From the NCBI RefSeq assembly GCF_001949145.1, contig NW_019091444.1:437039-488136 (forward strand): DNA of 51,098 nt, given 5' to 3'. The notes beneath the pieces were generated by a model. That model saw only the letters and a program-made list of their open reading frames with translations. It did not search any database and was not told the origin of the DNA. Shown here piece after piece: positions 1-13,743 of the stretch. A program made the translations under genes and the position numbers. The stretch comes from Acanthaster planci (taxonomy: Eukaryota > Echinodermata > Asteroidea > Valvatida > Acanthasteridae). Within the stretch, counting starts at the first letter, position 1. Each line of letters starts with the position of its first letter.

Positions 1-3000
1 CTGCACCACAAAATCAAAATTGTTTTTGGTATTAAGAGCACCTCTAAAGACAACTCCTGTGTTGGGAGGGGGCTAGATACATGTAGGATGTACATGTACT
101 TAGTGGACATTGACCAATTGCTTCCTACATGTAAAATGCCCTCTCATCTTCTACCTCAGGACTGCACTGTTTCCTGGCTCTCCTTGTCTGGGACAAATTG
201 GCCCTTGTGCTCAGTCTGAGTCCAGCACTTGGGTCAATGGGAGCCAGTGTTTCACCCCCAGAAGGCGTGACTCAACCGGGATCAGGAAGGGAATGTGAAT
301 GGATTACAGGTGGAGACTTTAATCAGGAAGGCATAGGCAGAAGTAAAGTAGTCTGTATTTTATATGGGGAGAAAATCAGAGGGTGTGTCTGCCATGCCAG
401 TCTCTTTATCCCATAAAGTGTCTGGATAAGATGTACATGTATGTACATAGCAATTTACCTTTTTCCACCAATTTTTGTGACATGAAGTTTTAGCTGAATG
501 CCTTTTCTTGAAACCATACCGGCTTATGACTGAGGCAAGCAACAAGTAAAACTTAAGAGACCCTCACAAAAAAGCCTCCTATGCACAAGTGAGCCACGCA
601 AGTGCCCTGCGTAGGTAAGTAGCCTACTGGTATATGGTAGGGTGCTAACTGATTTACTTCTAATGGACAGTATTAATAGTGTGGGGTGCTCTAATTGGTC
701 TTTAGAGAATTGGTTACAGTTATTCTATAATTAGTCTGGGTGACAAAGCAAACAAGCCAAGCATGGAAGGCACAACACAACAGTCTTGTGTTGTGAAATT
801 GACCGCGAAGTGATGGAGTGACCACCCACAGAAGGGGCCAGGTGGAGGGATAACAGTTTGTATTGTTCAGTGTACAATCTAAAACCACAACCACAAGTTT
901 GGGAAACCATTTATTAAAAGAGGCAATGTCTACTTAGGGAAGGAGGCACTGTATGAACCCTATTGCAATGAGCAAATCCTCAAATTGAGGCATAATTCTG
1001 GATCTTTCTAAGTAATTATTAGACCTATGTAATTATTTCAAAGTGTATTCACCTCTGCAAAGTGTGAGAGGATACATCATTCTGTACTTCAAATGAGAAA
1101 TTAACACATGGTTGCATAATAGTCAAATATTTCTGGAATAAATTTCTGCATTTTTTTATCTACACATCTATATAGGTAAATGGACATCAGCTACGAATTT
1201 CAAAGGTTTGATCACATCTGTAATTACCATAATGCTGGTGTGCAATGCTGATTGTAAGCAAGGCACAGTGGTAACAGACTTTGCCATCTGAAATCCATAT
1301 TTCGCACTCACACACAATGCACTGCACCTGCAGCTTGCATGTCTGGTGTTTAAAAATAACATTCGCTGTCACTTTCACATTACTATCTCTCACCTGCTTT
1401 TCCGTGCTGCCTACCAATAGTGATAACAACGTGGCTGATTTCTGTAACAAACCACTGCGGCCAAGTACCTACATGTACATGTACATTGTACAGTTGTACT
1501 TCTGAATGTTCAAGTACATGTGCTAGCAGAGAAATATCTTGAAAGCTTTTCACCTGGTCGAAATTTTCAAGTGGCTATCCAATCCATAGGCAATAATGTA
1601 AATCCGGCTCATGGCATGTGCCTGCACTGACAGTGCTGTCCAATTGTGCCTTACACTGAACCACCTCTGGCTTCACAATCAATAATAAATCTACAGCAGA
1701 TTAATTTACTCACTCAATGCGAGGGAGACAAGCAATTGACACCACAAGCTGGGTATCGTGCTACAGGGTGGACAAGTCTGACCTGCAGAGGGCTCACTCC
1801 GAGATTTATGGACAGTGACAGTGTGCATTCTCCGTGCATGACAGGTGAAATTCCTCTCTGGTGAGTCAACTGTATAGTCCACAGGACTCGCCATGCACAA
1901 TAGCAAAGGCCAATTCAGGGCACAGAATTGATTCTGACAGTAACATGCAGTGAGTCCTGCAAATCTGTTTTTCCAAAGCTACACTGGGGTATACATGACA
2001 AATCTCACATTTCACACACCCACACTCTGCATGATTCTACAGACTTGAATTAGGCAACTGGTGAGCAGAATACAATAACAAGTCTCTTGTGTGGCTGGGT
2101 GCAAATTGCATATAATGCAACTTCTTCTGGAGGACTGCCCTTAACACAGATGACGCATCCATCTCGTTTCCATGACAACAAATTTGTAAACTGATGATTC
2201 ATCTCTCAAGAAATACAGAGCGGCAACCTGTCAACAGACTCCTGGCAAATGGGTAAATGAACCTTCTTCGTGACATCAAGTTTGGCTCAAAGGCAAACAA
2301 AAACACCAGGAATTCGTGGGAATACATGTGAATGAGGCAGGTAAATTTGGTCATCAAAAGGACAAGCTCTTTTCATCTGGGAAACAGTAATCACATTTTA
2401 AAAACCTGAAAGCCTACCGGGGTATAAGAACATCGCAAGATAGTACAAAGGCCAAGACCGGGCAACAGTGGCCATGGTCTCTGTGACCCTATTACTCAGG
2501 GTCTTACCATTTTTGCTGGTACCGGGTATCTATCTACATACATGTACATAATGAACAAAACAAAACAGAATTTTGCTGACAAATACAAACATGTACATGT
2601 ACCTACAGTAAAAGTGCAACTCATGTCAGGACACCACTACTGTACATGGTCAGTTCACATTTTCTGCACGCATTCATGCTTTCTGAAGCTGTTCATCAAA
2701 GACAACTATGAACCCATACAGTGTGTTGTACATCAGAGTTTGTATTCACACTGGTGGAATGTGTCAGTTTTTCACTGTGAGCATAATTCAATTTTCTTGC
2801 AGCCTTTCCGGCATGAGGTCTCAAGTGACTCAAAATCTGGGGTTTTTTTTGGCCCGATTGTCAGTTCTGTCCCCTCGCTCTCTGAAGTAGGCGGAGCTTG
2901 GCAACAGCCTCTGTCAGGGAAAGAATTGGACCACGGGTGGGCTGGATGCAAGTTAACCCAATAACCTTGGGCTGTGCTGCTCTAGGGAGGGCATGATGTT

Positions 3001-5939
3001 CAGCGAGGGAAGTCAGGCAGGAGGGATCAGAAATGGCAAATCTCTGCTGAGGTTATTGCTGTAAAGCAAGCGTAAAATGAATTCGTCCAAGCTGAAATCC
3101 ATCTATAGGGTTGTGTCTAGCACAGTGAAATGTGGTTAGGAGATCAGAGGACTAAGTGATGGTAATCTGCGCAGACAGGTTCTACAAGCAAAACCGACAT
3201 ACTACATGTATGTTGCATTTTCAGAATTTCGAACATCACTGAATGAAGAGCTAAATTAGCCTGCCACAGGAAGGCCAATGTACATAAAAGTAACTTTTGC
3301 AACTGTGAGGTTTTTACTCATTTCTTTTCATTGCTCACTATTGAATGGGAAGAGGGAACAGGATACTTGTACTTTTTATCTTGTGTTTAATTGGCACGTG
3401 TTATGAAACTTTTGATATTATTTCAAAATTTGCATTACTCCTTGAATGACAAACGAAATGCACTTGGCATACTTTACAACAAGTGCCACACTACAGAATA
3501 CATGTACATGAACAGGCACAAGTAACAGGCTGTCACTGATATACACAGTGAATGTACAGGTTTTATGTCCTTTGTGCATGTAATGGGCCAATACATTTGA
3601 CACATAAAACTACAATGCAGTCGGATAAACAGGGCACATAACAGTATACATGTATGTATAACAACAGTTTGTGTATGGGCTGTACAGTACATGTACATGT
3701 ATTTATCAATACCACAGTTGAGGTGAATAACACACAATACATGTACAGTCCGTTCCATGAAATTATTCATCTGTCTTACGGTCTACTCAGCACGACATTA
3801 TCAGTCATCAGTAACCACCTCCAGTAATAACGGACTGATGTTGACGACGAGAGCCTGGCCGACCTGAATTTCTAACAGACCAAGACCAAGATGTAAATGG
3901 ATCTGGAGACAGAAGCGTGGGAAACAGGCAGAGCTGCAGTGGAATCCAAGAAATCAATGTCCTCCAATTCTTCTAAAAGAGAGAAACCCTGACGGGCACA
4001 AGGTGGGGAGTGTGGGTTCTGGCAGTGAGACCAAAGCAGCAGACACACCATGCAGAGGATACATGATCATGTACATGTACATGTATACACCTCTGTGGTA
4101 CATTTGATCAAGACTGCAAGATGCATGACTTTTTTAAGAGAGGGGACTTTTTGAAGGATTACAGGGAATATGCTGTTTGTTTTTATACTAATGAAGGCAA
4201 CAACCATTGCTGGTATTAAAATTAAAATACTGTTAACACAATGTACCGATACCACACTTGAAGTTGCATGGTAAAAACAACTTTATACATACATGTACAT
4301 TAACTGACAGGTACCCCTGTACACTGGAGACAGCTCAAATATTTTGTTGCTGATTGCTTAGGGAGTTAAGATTTTTACCATGTTCTTAACACTTTCAGAA
4401 GCCAAATTGCATCAGAAAAAAATCATGAATTATGTTTCAATTTATTTCAGTTTATCAAAACTGCCAAAATCATAACTGCTCAATTTACACACTCCACTCT
4501 TAAAGAAGTTTATTGTGGGTATCCCTACCTGGAACACTGAACAGACGAAAAAAGCGTGCTATTCCTGCTGATATGATAACCATCTGAATAATTTGTTTTT
4601 CTTTGCGTATCACTTGACCCGGGTTGGTTTATCATCTGTGTAAACTGACTGTGGGAAGATCTACGATAAGGACATGCTGGAATTCATAATAATCTGGGAT
4701 TTGCATCCTGACCACAGACAAACTACAGGGCAGAACGATCTGAGTAGGACAGAGCAGGCACACGGGTAAAATGTGTGCAGAATATGCAGGGAATCATCCA
4801 TTACAGATGTACATGTACCGCCCGTCAGTCGATGAAGTCTATCATTTCTGTTCAAATAAGAAAAATGATACACTTCGAATCTACATGCACATGTATCTGG
4901 AGCATGTGAGTGTACACAAGTAAATAACATTTCTCTGCGGTTATGATGACAGCAATCATATGAGAGAGAACCAAACTATGTATACATGTAAATATTCTTC
5001 AGTTTAAAGAAGGAATACAGAAAGTTCTGAAAAAAGCATAATAGTAGGTAATACATTGTACATGTAATACATTACATGTACATGTAAATTGCAGTTGTAA
5101 TAAACATGTACATGTATCATACACATTGATGGCAGAAAAGGCTGTGGTATCAATGATCTACATGTCACACTTGATTGAAGTCCCTCCCTCTTTAAATGGA
5201 AGCTCAAATCAGGACAAATGGCACTCCATGGATAAGTCACTAGCCAGCTGGAAACATGAGAATGCTGTTGCCCTACCTGGCTCTGAGAGGAAAGTAATAT
5301 GAAACATCACTTTGCCACAGGAAGTCCTTTCAGGGCAAATTTACTAACTTCCCACAAGGCACTTAGTTCAGAACACAGAGTGTCAGGGAAAGGAAAGGTT
5401 CTTTCCTCTCAGATGCTGTACTTGTATCTTCACTCTCTCTCTCTCCCTACATGTATTCTCTATCTCGGTCACATTTTTAATCAGACTCAAAGTGTGCAGT
5501 GCGCCAAACTGACTACAATTGCAACAACTATTAATGGCTGTAAATTACCTACATGTAACATGCACAAACAGTTGGCATTTTATCACAGTGTGAAATCTAA
5601 ATCAGGTTCATAATGCGAAGCTGAACTCAGTGAACCCACGAATATACATGTATAGGCATGTCGTCATTGTAAGCTTTTAAATGTTTAATGAACAGATAGG
5701 TGATGACACTCGGCAAATGTCTGTGAGCAAAAGTGAAGTTTGGTCTCGAGAAAAAGTCTTAATGAAGTAGAAATTGCATGATGTACATGTACAAGCAGCT
5801 AAATTAGGTATACCGGTACATAAAAATTCCATCAGAACCTAATCATGAATGGATACTGTGATCCACAATGATCCCCTCATGTCCTGTTTTATTCATAGTG
5901 ATGTGGTATGTCAGATGATGGACACTGCAACCTTCAAAC

Positions 5940-6155
5940 TAACATACATGTACATGTAGTATATGTACAATGTATGTAAATGTACACGTACATGTACGTA
6001 CATGTACAGTGCATGTACACGTACCAATATGTTATATGCCCACCAGCTCTGCAATGTGTTCCTACATGTACACTTCATGTACATGTACATACAAATGACA
6101 GTCACCTGTATGTTCCACATTCACCTGTCCCTTGATATACATGTACATGTACAGT
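5940..6155. repeat. Dense TACATGTA / ACATGT palindromic tract
   Basis: This is the densest stretch of the palindrome. TACATGTAC-type units recur back to back, mixed with the variants TGTATGTA, TACACGTA and TACGTACATG. It differs from a simple dinucleotide microsatellite because the unit is self-complementary, so each strand can fold on itself. The same words are scattered singly through the first 11 kb. Confidence 0.85.
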
Positions 6156-7580
6156 CTGACCCCCTGCCCTTACTACAGTACGATACTAACTTCAGATTCT
6201 GCGCAAGGTTTAAATCTGCCAGTTCATCCTGAAGCATTCTGATTAAGCTCAGCAACCCTGCACATGTACAATATACATGTAGACAGAACGCAGACAAATC
6301 TGCCAGACAGAGGCTTGTGCCTGTGTTTCATTTTACATGCAATCTTTCCTGACGGCCAGATTATAATTTGCAGGTTTCTTCTCTCTGGTCAAGACTCGAA
6401 GCCTAAAGGAGCTGCAACTCTAGTCCTCTGGCAGACTCCCTGGCATCCTTAATTAAAACTCGAAATGAAGTGAAAATTAAAGAACTGTACCACTGTACAG
6501 GAAAACAGCACCTGCAACATTTGATGTCTAGCTACATGTACCGGTATATATAAACATATATTTGAAATTTTCCCAAGTACCCGTGCATGTAAATTTATCT
6601 ATGTTTATTCAACATATGCATACTAATACAACACTTCTAAATCCAAGACTTTCTTACATGTATCACCGCACCTGTTACAAATCTTCTTTTTTCTTCTGTC
6701 TTGAAATGCCCCCAGTATCAAGGGATGGGATGGATACTTAATTAAAAAAAAAATGTACATACTACATGTGCGTACGATGAACACATCCACATGGGGGGGG
6801 TGCCGGTAGTTAAATGTAGCAAGCTGATGTACATGTAACTGGCTGTACTGTCACTTACAGATTTGTTAGTGCTGCCAACATCTTGTAAAAAAGTGAACAA
6901 TCCTTTTCCGATACATGTATATTGTTCAGCTAGATTTGAAACAGACTGAGATTAGCATTACACCCCACTTTAAGCTCAAAATGACATTGAGAAAAATGTT
7001 CCCTTTGAAAGCACCGAATGCAGGAATGCGCAATCAGCTGTGTAGTCAGCCCAGTGTACTAATTAAAGATGAGAATTCTGGACTGTAGTTTGCGGGAGAG
7101 AATGCTCGTTCACCCAGTCCAGTGAAATTATGTGTAATTACATTCAATGACCGTCAGCAAGTAATTACAGCCAGGGATCAATTATGAGCGAGTGAAGTGA
7201 CTATGTCAACATTGCCAGGGTCTCTCTAATTTCCTTTGGCGTACATGTGGTTGGGAGTTAGGAATTCCTGGAGAGGGAATAATATCAGTGCTGAAAATGG
7301 CACGAATTCAAACATTTAAAGAGAAATTTCTTTCTGTGCATTACACTGGTCTGACACTATGTACAGATTATAAGTTTGGCCATTTGTGATAGCGTGATTT
7401 GAAAAATCTGAGTACTTAACTGTGCATATAGGGTTCATGGACTACAAGTATTTCTTTAGACTGCTTTAAAAGCATGTACATGTACAATGCTGACGTGCAT
7501 CCACAAACTGGTAGTACAGTACATACTGGTACATAATGTGTACAATATCATACCATTTGCCCTGTACTTTAGCACTCACT

Positions 7581-7654
7581 TAAAACCCTAACCCCCTAGG
7601 GTGTATGTAAAATCGTGTTGAAATCGGAGGATTTGGGACTGTTAGGGTTAAATT
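7581..7654. repeat. Short dispersed repeat, copy 1 (AACCCTAA...TTAGGGTT ends)
   Basis: A unit of about 74 bp bounded by AACCCTAA on the left and TTAGGGTT on the right. Its core contains TGTATGTAAAATCGTGTTGA and GGAGGATTTGGGACTG. The same core returns at 8,851-8,914 and 43,914-43,987. The inverted ends suggest a very small foldback or MITE-like element. No coding capacity is visible. Confidence 0.75.
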
Positions 7655-8850
7655 AAGCCAGGTTTCCCACTACAGCTTGGAAAAAGCCCTTGATTTGCAA
7701 TACAACCAAATTAAAGCACGATTCCCATTCTTTCCATTAAAACTGCTCATGTTCATTTGAAAGACATTAAGTAGGTCAAATCTTGCAATACATGCACGTT
7801 GAAACTAATTCAGTGTTAGAGTCATGAATGCCTTTGCATCTTCACTCAACAGTCACACTTTTGAACCAGCACTTTTGACAACCTCCTTACCACCGACAAA
7901 GCGACCATGGCCTTGTTTATTGTGCAGTCAGTTATTATTTATTTACTGTGACCTCCTATTGCAGAATCACCTGCAACTGTTCTGGCAACGAGTTGACTGG
8001 GTTCCAACTGATCTTCGTTGACTAGCCATGGAGCTTTTGGCCCAACCCTGGAATGTGGTGGCTATTGTGTGGGGTTTATTCAGTTGCAAAAGAGGGAAGG
8101 TCTGATAATACTGTAGGCCGAATGGTCTGCTCAAAGTAATGAATTAAAGCTGGTACCAGTGCATACGTGTACATAGTACACAAACTGCACAAAGTTGAAA
8201 AGAGACAGAAAAACGACTCGTCAGACAGTAACACTGACAGAACATGTGAACACTGCATGGCATAGTCTAGGGGATTTACACTTCCACTGTTCCAGAATCT
8301 CATCATGCTACGAGTATGAGAAAAATATGTGTACACACTTTTCAATGTACATGTAGATGTACTGCAAAGGAGAACCACGGGCCCAGAGTTTACACAACAG
8401 TTCAGCGGAATCCTCACTGTAACAAATCTAAGATTTGATATCTTACATCAATTTTCTGTGTGTCCATGTTGTCAGTACACACACTGTATGCTTGCTCGTA
8501 TTAATTAAGCATGTGCATGTACATGCAATCCCTTCACTGCTAATATAATCCCTTCACTACTATTTGATCATGTTATTTATCAACCATAAATTCAATCTAG
8601 TACTTTGCTTCTGCCACTACCAGTACATAACGGAGCACTGTAAGATGTTGAGCACTCCGCTGAATATGAAATCAAGAACTGTGTATCAGAAATTCCGAGA
8701 AATTAGCATGTACAATGTACATGTACCTTCATTATCAAACCTTTGCTTGAAATAAATCATGCTAATGTAGCTCTGTGATACAAGGCTAATCCCACACAAT
8801 TGAAGACAAAAAGATAAGTCCATTCTGAAAGGACAGGGACATACATGTAC

Positions 8851-8914
8851 TAACTTTAACCCTGTATGTAAAATCGTATTGAAATTGGAGGATTTGGGAC
8901 TGTTAGGGTTAAAA
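8851..8914. repeat. Short dispersed repeat, copy 2
   Basis: Second copy of the element at 7,581-7,654, about 64 bp. It keeps the TGTATGTAAAATCGTATTGA and GGATTTGGGACTGTTAGGGT words but has lost part of the left end. Same orientation as copy 1. Confidence 0.75.
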
Positions 8915-10000
8915 CGAAAAGTACAAACTGCACCTAATGGAAAATATATACATGCCCATTGATCCTGAATAATACACTTAGAAACCATTTCTTATGTACA
9001 TGTACATGTATGGTATCGCGGTACATGTACAAGTAGGTAGGCCTTCCTTTATCCGGTACGTGGCTAAGATTCTGGTATCCATTGACAGGAAGGTCCTTCA
9101 GTCCCATAACGGAGGTGGGGTACACAAACGTTAACAAAGAGGAAGCCACAAATGAAGGAAACCCACATGTGGGTAGAAACAAAATCACTCCAACATCTGT
9201 GCCTCAGGGCCCTGTGGATGAATTGTTCCCACAGTTGGAAACCATTTAAAAATTGGGCAAAAATAAGTGTGGAGAGTTGTGGTACGGTGCAGTGCAAAGG
9301 GGACTGTACATGTATGTATACATGCGTGTACATACTGTCCACAGAATAAGTACTATTGGTGCGGGCAGCCAAAATTTGCAGAAAATCCTTGGTTTTCTCA
9401 GATCTTACCGTACTTCTGAATGTACATTTGCCCCAATAATTTCAAGGGGAGACATTATTCAGTATTGACAGCTGCACTGGAAATTTTCTACAATTTGACA
9501 AGCATCACTTTTGTACTGACAGCCAGCCATAGTTTAACCAGCCACTGGCTGGCAAAAATATGACTTTTACATATTGCACATGTACATGTATGTACATAGA
9601 AAGATCAGGCCCAGTATGGCCTCATTTACCATTTCAAAAGAGTTACTACAATGTACAATATATTATTGGGCCTACCAGCAGTACAACACTCAGAAGTGCC
9701 TATTTACAATGTCTACAGTACACACTCTGATACACTGCAGCAGTGTGTAATTTGAGATTGGAAAAAGCCATTTTGAGGTAAGGAATACACTTTTTGTAAG
9801 ATTCTTTTTAATCTTTTCCAAGCTGTGCGTGCCTCTCATCAGAACTTGCTTATTTCAAAATTGAACCTAACACAGTTCCTTCTCACAACACGTACGGTAA
9901 TACCAATGTAAGTACGGTATACATATTGATCTTACTAAACAAGGAGTACAACATGTATGTACATGAATAAAAATGAACTGGGACTGAACAAACTATGAGT

Positions 10001-10050
10001 GTGAAGAATATCCAAAGACATCGACTGTGAAGAATATCCAAAGACGTCAA
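10001..10050. repeat. 25-bp direct duplication
   Basis: Two adjacent copies of a 25-bp unit beginning GTGAAGAATATCCAAAGAC, differing by a few bases at the right end. A local tandem duplication with no visible coding role. Confidence 0.85.
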
Positions 10051-11342
10051 CATCTTCTTTCGTGATTACCAAAATTAACCCACTGCGACAAATTTAGCAA
10101 AAGTATGTCAGAGCAGCATTCCTTGAACTCTTATGAACTGCAAGCGACAAAAGATCTTTGAGACATTCCTTCAACATATGGCAATTTAGCTCCGACTATC
10201 AACGTCAACCCAGTCAGGCATGTCCCACACTATTCCTGGTAAGGTGTTGTTACCAAGTGGCCAAGGTGTAGGCCGCATCACATACCTATAGCTCTTATTA
10301 AATAACAGATGTAGTGTTGACAGGATGAAAGATTAGCTGATGTAAAACAACAAACAGGGAAGCAGGGAATTCAAAAGCATTGATCAGCATTTTCCTCGAA
10401 ATTTCCCTTCAGAGATCTAACAGGCTCAAATGTTGTTCGCTTCCTTTCACTTTCACAACAAAAGGCAGCGGACAGGATGACTGCTTCAATAACACAGAGA
10501 ATCATTTTTTGGCTTTTTTGCATAATGTTTGATGTTTCATTCTTTTGGTTTGTCTCATTTTATCAGCGACACCATATTACCATTCCATGTAAATGAACAA
10601 AACAATGAAAAGTACATGTACTGACATGAAATCTAAAAGCATTCTTTTCAAGAAAAATAAATGAAAAGAAATATTAGTTCTTTAAATGTTTGCTATCCAA
10701 AAGACGGCAAAATGTAACCCTGTTAATCAGTTGGCAGACCACTGTGAGAATGCCTACATGTACATGTACATGTACAACAGTTTGCAAATTCAAAACAGAA
10801 ATCCTCACAATTGCATGTAATGGAATCAAAAACATTCTTCACAAAGGTTTGCAGCGGCTTACCCTAACACACATCCTTGTAAAGAAAACATGAAAAGAGT
10901 TCTATGTAGGCCTATTTCACTTTTTAGGACATACAACGTAGGCTTAGGCCCTAGGCCTATCACTTTCTGACCGCTGTTACAATGTATCACTGTACATGTT
11001 GTAAGAGGGAACATATTATTAGCAGATTGGTGTTGTCCATCCGTAAATTACACTGCAGCAGTCCTCAAACTCAAGCAGGAAACATCGACTTAGGCTATTT
11101 TCTCTCCCAAATTCCTGAACCTTGGAAATGTTTGAAATTGAAGACCTAAATTTTGTGGAAATAATACAGGCCTACGGCCTACAACGTGCAGTGTTGACAG
11201 TTGAGTTCGCTAATGCAACAGTGCACATTACGTTGACCGCCAGAGCACAGGCGACTTTCTGTCACTTTCAGAATACTGCTTTTTTTGAGTGAAATTATAT
11301 TTACAGAATCTTTCACCTAAAAAGCTTGTAGAAAATACTCAC

Positions 11343-11380
11343 ATGTTGTCCCCCGAATGCCTGTCTTCCTCAGAAGCCAT
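11343..11380 (-). CDS. Candidate first coding exon of an unidentified minus-strand gene
   Basis: On the minus strand an ATG at 11,380 opens a short frame reading MASEEDRHSGDN plus two bases. It runs directly into a near-perfect donor, CAT|GTGAGT, at 11,342-11,337. The acidic Met-Ala-Ser-Glu-Glu start is typical of animal proteins, and the sequence upstream (11,381-11,460) is less AT-rich and carries GC-rich words. No second exon could be found in the remaining 11 kb, so the gene would have a first intron longer than the window allows. I do not recognise the protein. It could be chance: an ATG followed by 12 open codons is common, and the strong donor is the main support. Confidence 0.4.
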
Positions 11381-13520
11381 AGTTTGCGGTCGAACACTTA
11401 ATTTTTTTACAAACAAAAATCCTGCGCGTTGTACCTTACTTCCCGTCGCGGCGTTGCCAACTTCATGAATGAAAAAAATTGTCTAGAGTGGCATACACAT
11501 ATTGACAGACGTGTAGTGGGTGTGTACCGTGGATTCATATGTCGTACACGTTTTACATGACGCTGTGGTTTTGATTTCAACTGCACGTTAGACGAGGCTG
11601 CCCACGGGGGTAATAAAACTGGGCAAAGTGCGCAAGAAATAGAAATCTTGGGTAGAAATCTTGAGGCTTTTGCTCAGCGTTAGCCCGCCAGATAAAACTC
11701 TTCATAAAAAACACGAAAGAAGAGGATTTTTATTGGAAACTTGACAGGCTGACAGGACGGCTTTCCAAGTGACGAAAGACTTTGTCGACCATACGTGAGA
11801 CGCATTTTTTTACGAGCCGACATTTTTGCGGTGAAAAAAAGTCACATACAACGGTACCAAATTAAATTCACCACCACGTTTAAGTAATTCTTATGACAGG
11901 TAAACTGTTAAATTATGAAGGGTTAGATGAACTACAGAGCTAGAAAACAATTGAATTAAAATGCAATTTAATCTAATCTATAGTCCAATCTAATATCTGA
12001 TCTGATCCAAATCAAATTCATTACAGAGCAAGTTAGTTCCGCACCAAGTTGAAGTGCAACTCAAAGGTGCACCACTGCCAAAAGAAAGAAAACTGCCCTA
12101 AAATTGGACTTGACAAGTTGCAATTAACGTGCAGTTCGCTCACGCACATGGCTCCCATCCATCAGTATGATGATCAACAACCAACCATTAAATACTTCCG
12201 GTCACCCGTCTGGTCTGTAATCGATGGCTTATGATGCCTTAGTCATAACTAATTGGTGGTTTGTGCCATAAATTAACCGCTATTACCCATTGTAAACTTT
12301 TGGTTTCATTCACGAAGTCTTTTGTGGTGAAACAATCGACTTTGAAAACTCTTTTGCCCACGTAAAATTAGTCATCACTGAGAAGCGGTTAGGCAATCCA
12401 CGGGAATTACAGAGAGAAAAAAAGCGCTCACTATTAAAAATAAAAGAAACAGAACACCAATTGTAGAACAAACACCGACTGACAAAACCAAGTTTTTATA
12501 TTAGTTTCAAGTTCTCCAAACTTTCTTTTCCAAAGTGTATTCAGGATCTACTGGCCGATTCGACACGAATTTCAAGTGAGTACAATCCGTCAAGATTTTT
12601 ATGAAGAACCGTCCACTTTTAATACCAAAATAAAAATATACTGAAGGCAAGAAATCAGTAAGTGATGACTGAGCGAGAAGGTGTGGATTCGTTCCCTCGA
12701 AATAAAACAGCAATGTTATCCAGTAAAGTGATCTGTTCGGGAGAGGGCGCCCTTTACGAAAAGCATGGGCATCCTGCGTGGAAGTTCACTGATATTGTGT
12801 TCCGGCTAGTAATTTGGAGTAAGATGTGGTATAACCAACTTAATATTCGTAGGGAAAAGAGAGTTGATATCTAGAAATATGATGAAGCCATCTATATTTC
12901 AAAGGTTGCTCCACTCGTTCTGTGTAAGATGGCCCACAACTGTCACGGCAAAAGCGCAACGGAAAAAGCAAAGGCGCCTTGACAGTTGTGGGCCACCGTA
13001 TTCTGTGCCTTTGCTGCACCCCTATAGTTAGCCCTAATTCAAAGTGTGATCCGCCCCGGACTTACATTGCCCCCAAGCCTCATTCTAAGCATGCTCTACC
13101 TCCGTCGGCCTGGTGTTGCTCCAGGCTCAACTTCAGTCTAGCATTCCCCTCTCCTCACTCAAAGCTTGTTCCCACCCAGTCTAATGCTGCTCTATTCGAC
13201 ATTTTAAGAACTCACCTTTGCAAATGTTCAAACATTCAAATAACTTATTCGTACAAAACTCCGGTAGCATTCGGGAATACATGTTTTTTTATTCTACAAA
13301 AACACACACTGCACATTTTGTAACACAAATATTACAAGGAAATAATATGAGGAATAATAGTTTCAGTTTTCATTTGTTGCCTGTAAAACTGAAAGAAGAA
13401 AGATGCGAGGGGATATGCATTTCATGGTGTTTAAAATCTATCGACTGTTTCATGGATTTTACATTTAATTGATAAAAACATTTAAGATTTCTGTTTAATA
13501 TTCTTGATCTGCTGGTCACG
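11381..13520. other. Intergenic region between the 11.4-kb exon and SPC25
   Basis: No gene is recognised. The part next to 11,380 may hold the promoter of the minus-strand gene starting there. A 15-bp inverted repeat lies at 12,931-12,994. The open frames here (for example 12,979-13,323, plus) have no splice context or familiar residues and look random. Confidence 0.55.
12931..12994. repeat. Inverted repeat, 15-bp arms, 34-nt spacer
   Basis: Left arm GGCCCACAACTGTCA (12,931-12,945) is perfectly mirrored by TGACAGTTGTGGGCC (12,980-12,994). The spacer is purine-rich. It may be the remains of a small foldback element or a regulatory hairpin. No second copy is seen in the window. Confidence 0.85.
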
Positions 13521-13526
13521 TTTATT
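13521..13526 (-). terminator. Polyadenylation signal AATAAA of SPC25 (candidate)
   Basis: TTTATT on the plus strand reads AATAAA on the SPC25 strand, about 220 nt past its stop codon. An ATTAAA variant lies further downstream, near 13,491. Placement is by motif and distance only. Confidence 0.5.
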
Positions 13527-13743
13527 AAAAAGGGAAACACTCCAAAAACCTCCCAAAGCAGCTACATACACGTATATGAACTAAAAGCCTATGTATTCTT
13601 TCCTATCATCCAAAAAAAGATACCATTTAATTTTGTGTTGACTTCGGCCCGATATTTAAACGAAAAGGAAGTGGACATGTATCTACACTATACCTGTACA
13701 GGATGGAATGACATAATTACATCTTTAAAAATTCTTGACTGGT

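Larger units (their letters stand above)
1..11336. other. Non-coding block dense in TACATGTA palindromes
   Basis: I find no exon with credible splice sites, conserved residues or coding composition here. Most open frames are short and many are built from repeated TACATGTA, giving Tyr-Met/Val-His peptides. The palindrome and its runs occur many times, for example around 2,540-2,600, 3,640-3,710, 5,040-5,120, 5,940-6,150, 8,995-9,030 and 10,755-10,775, and become rare after 10.8 kb. Because a candidate first coding exon with a strong donor lies just beyond on the minus strand (11,343-11,380), this block is probably its first intron, though intergenic DNA is possible. Two copies of a 64-74 bp dispersed repeat and a 25-bp duplication lie inside and are listed separately. 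Confidence 0.6.

Noticed and set aside
2542-2964. 140-codon plus-strand frame
   Set aside because: It begins in TACATGTA repeats, has no splice context and shows no recognisable residues. Frames of this length are expected by chance in this much DNA.
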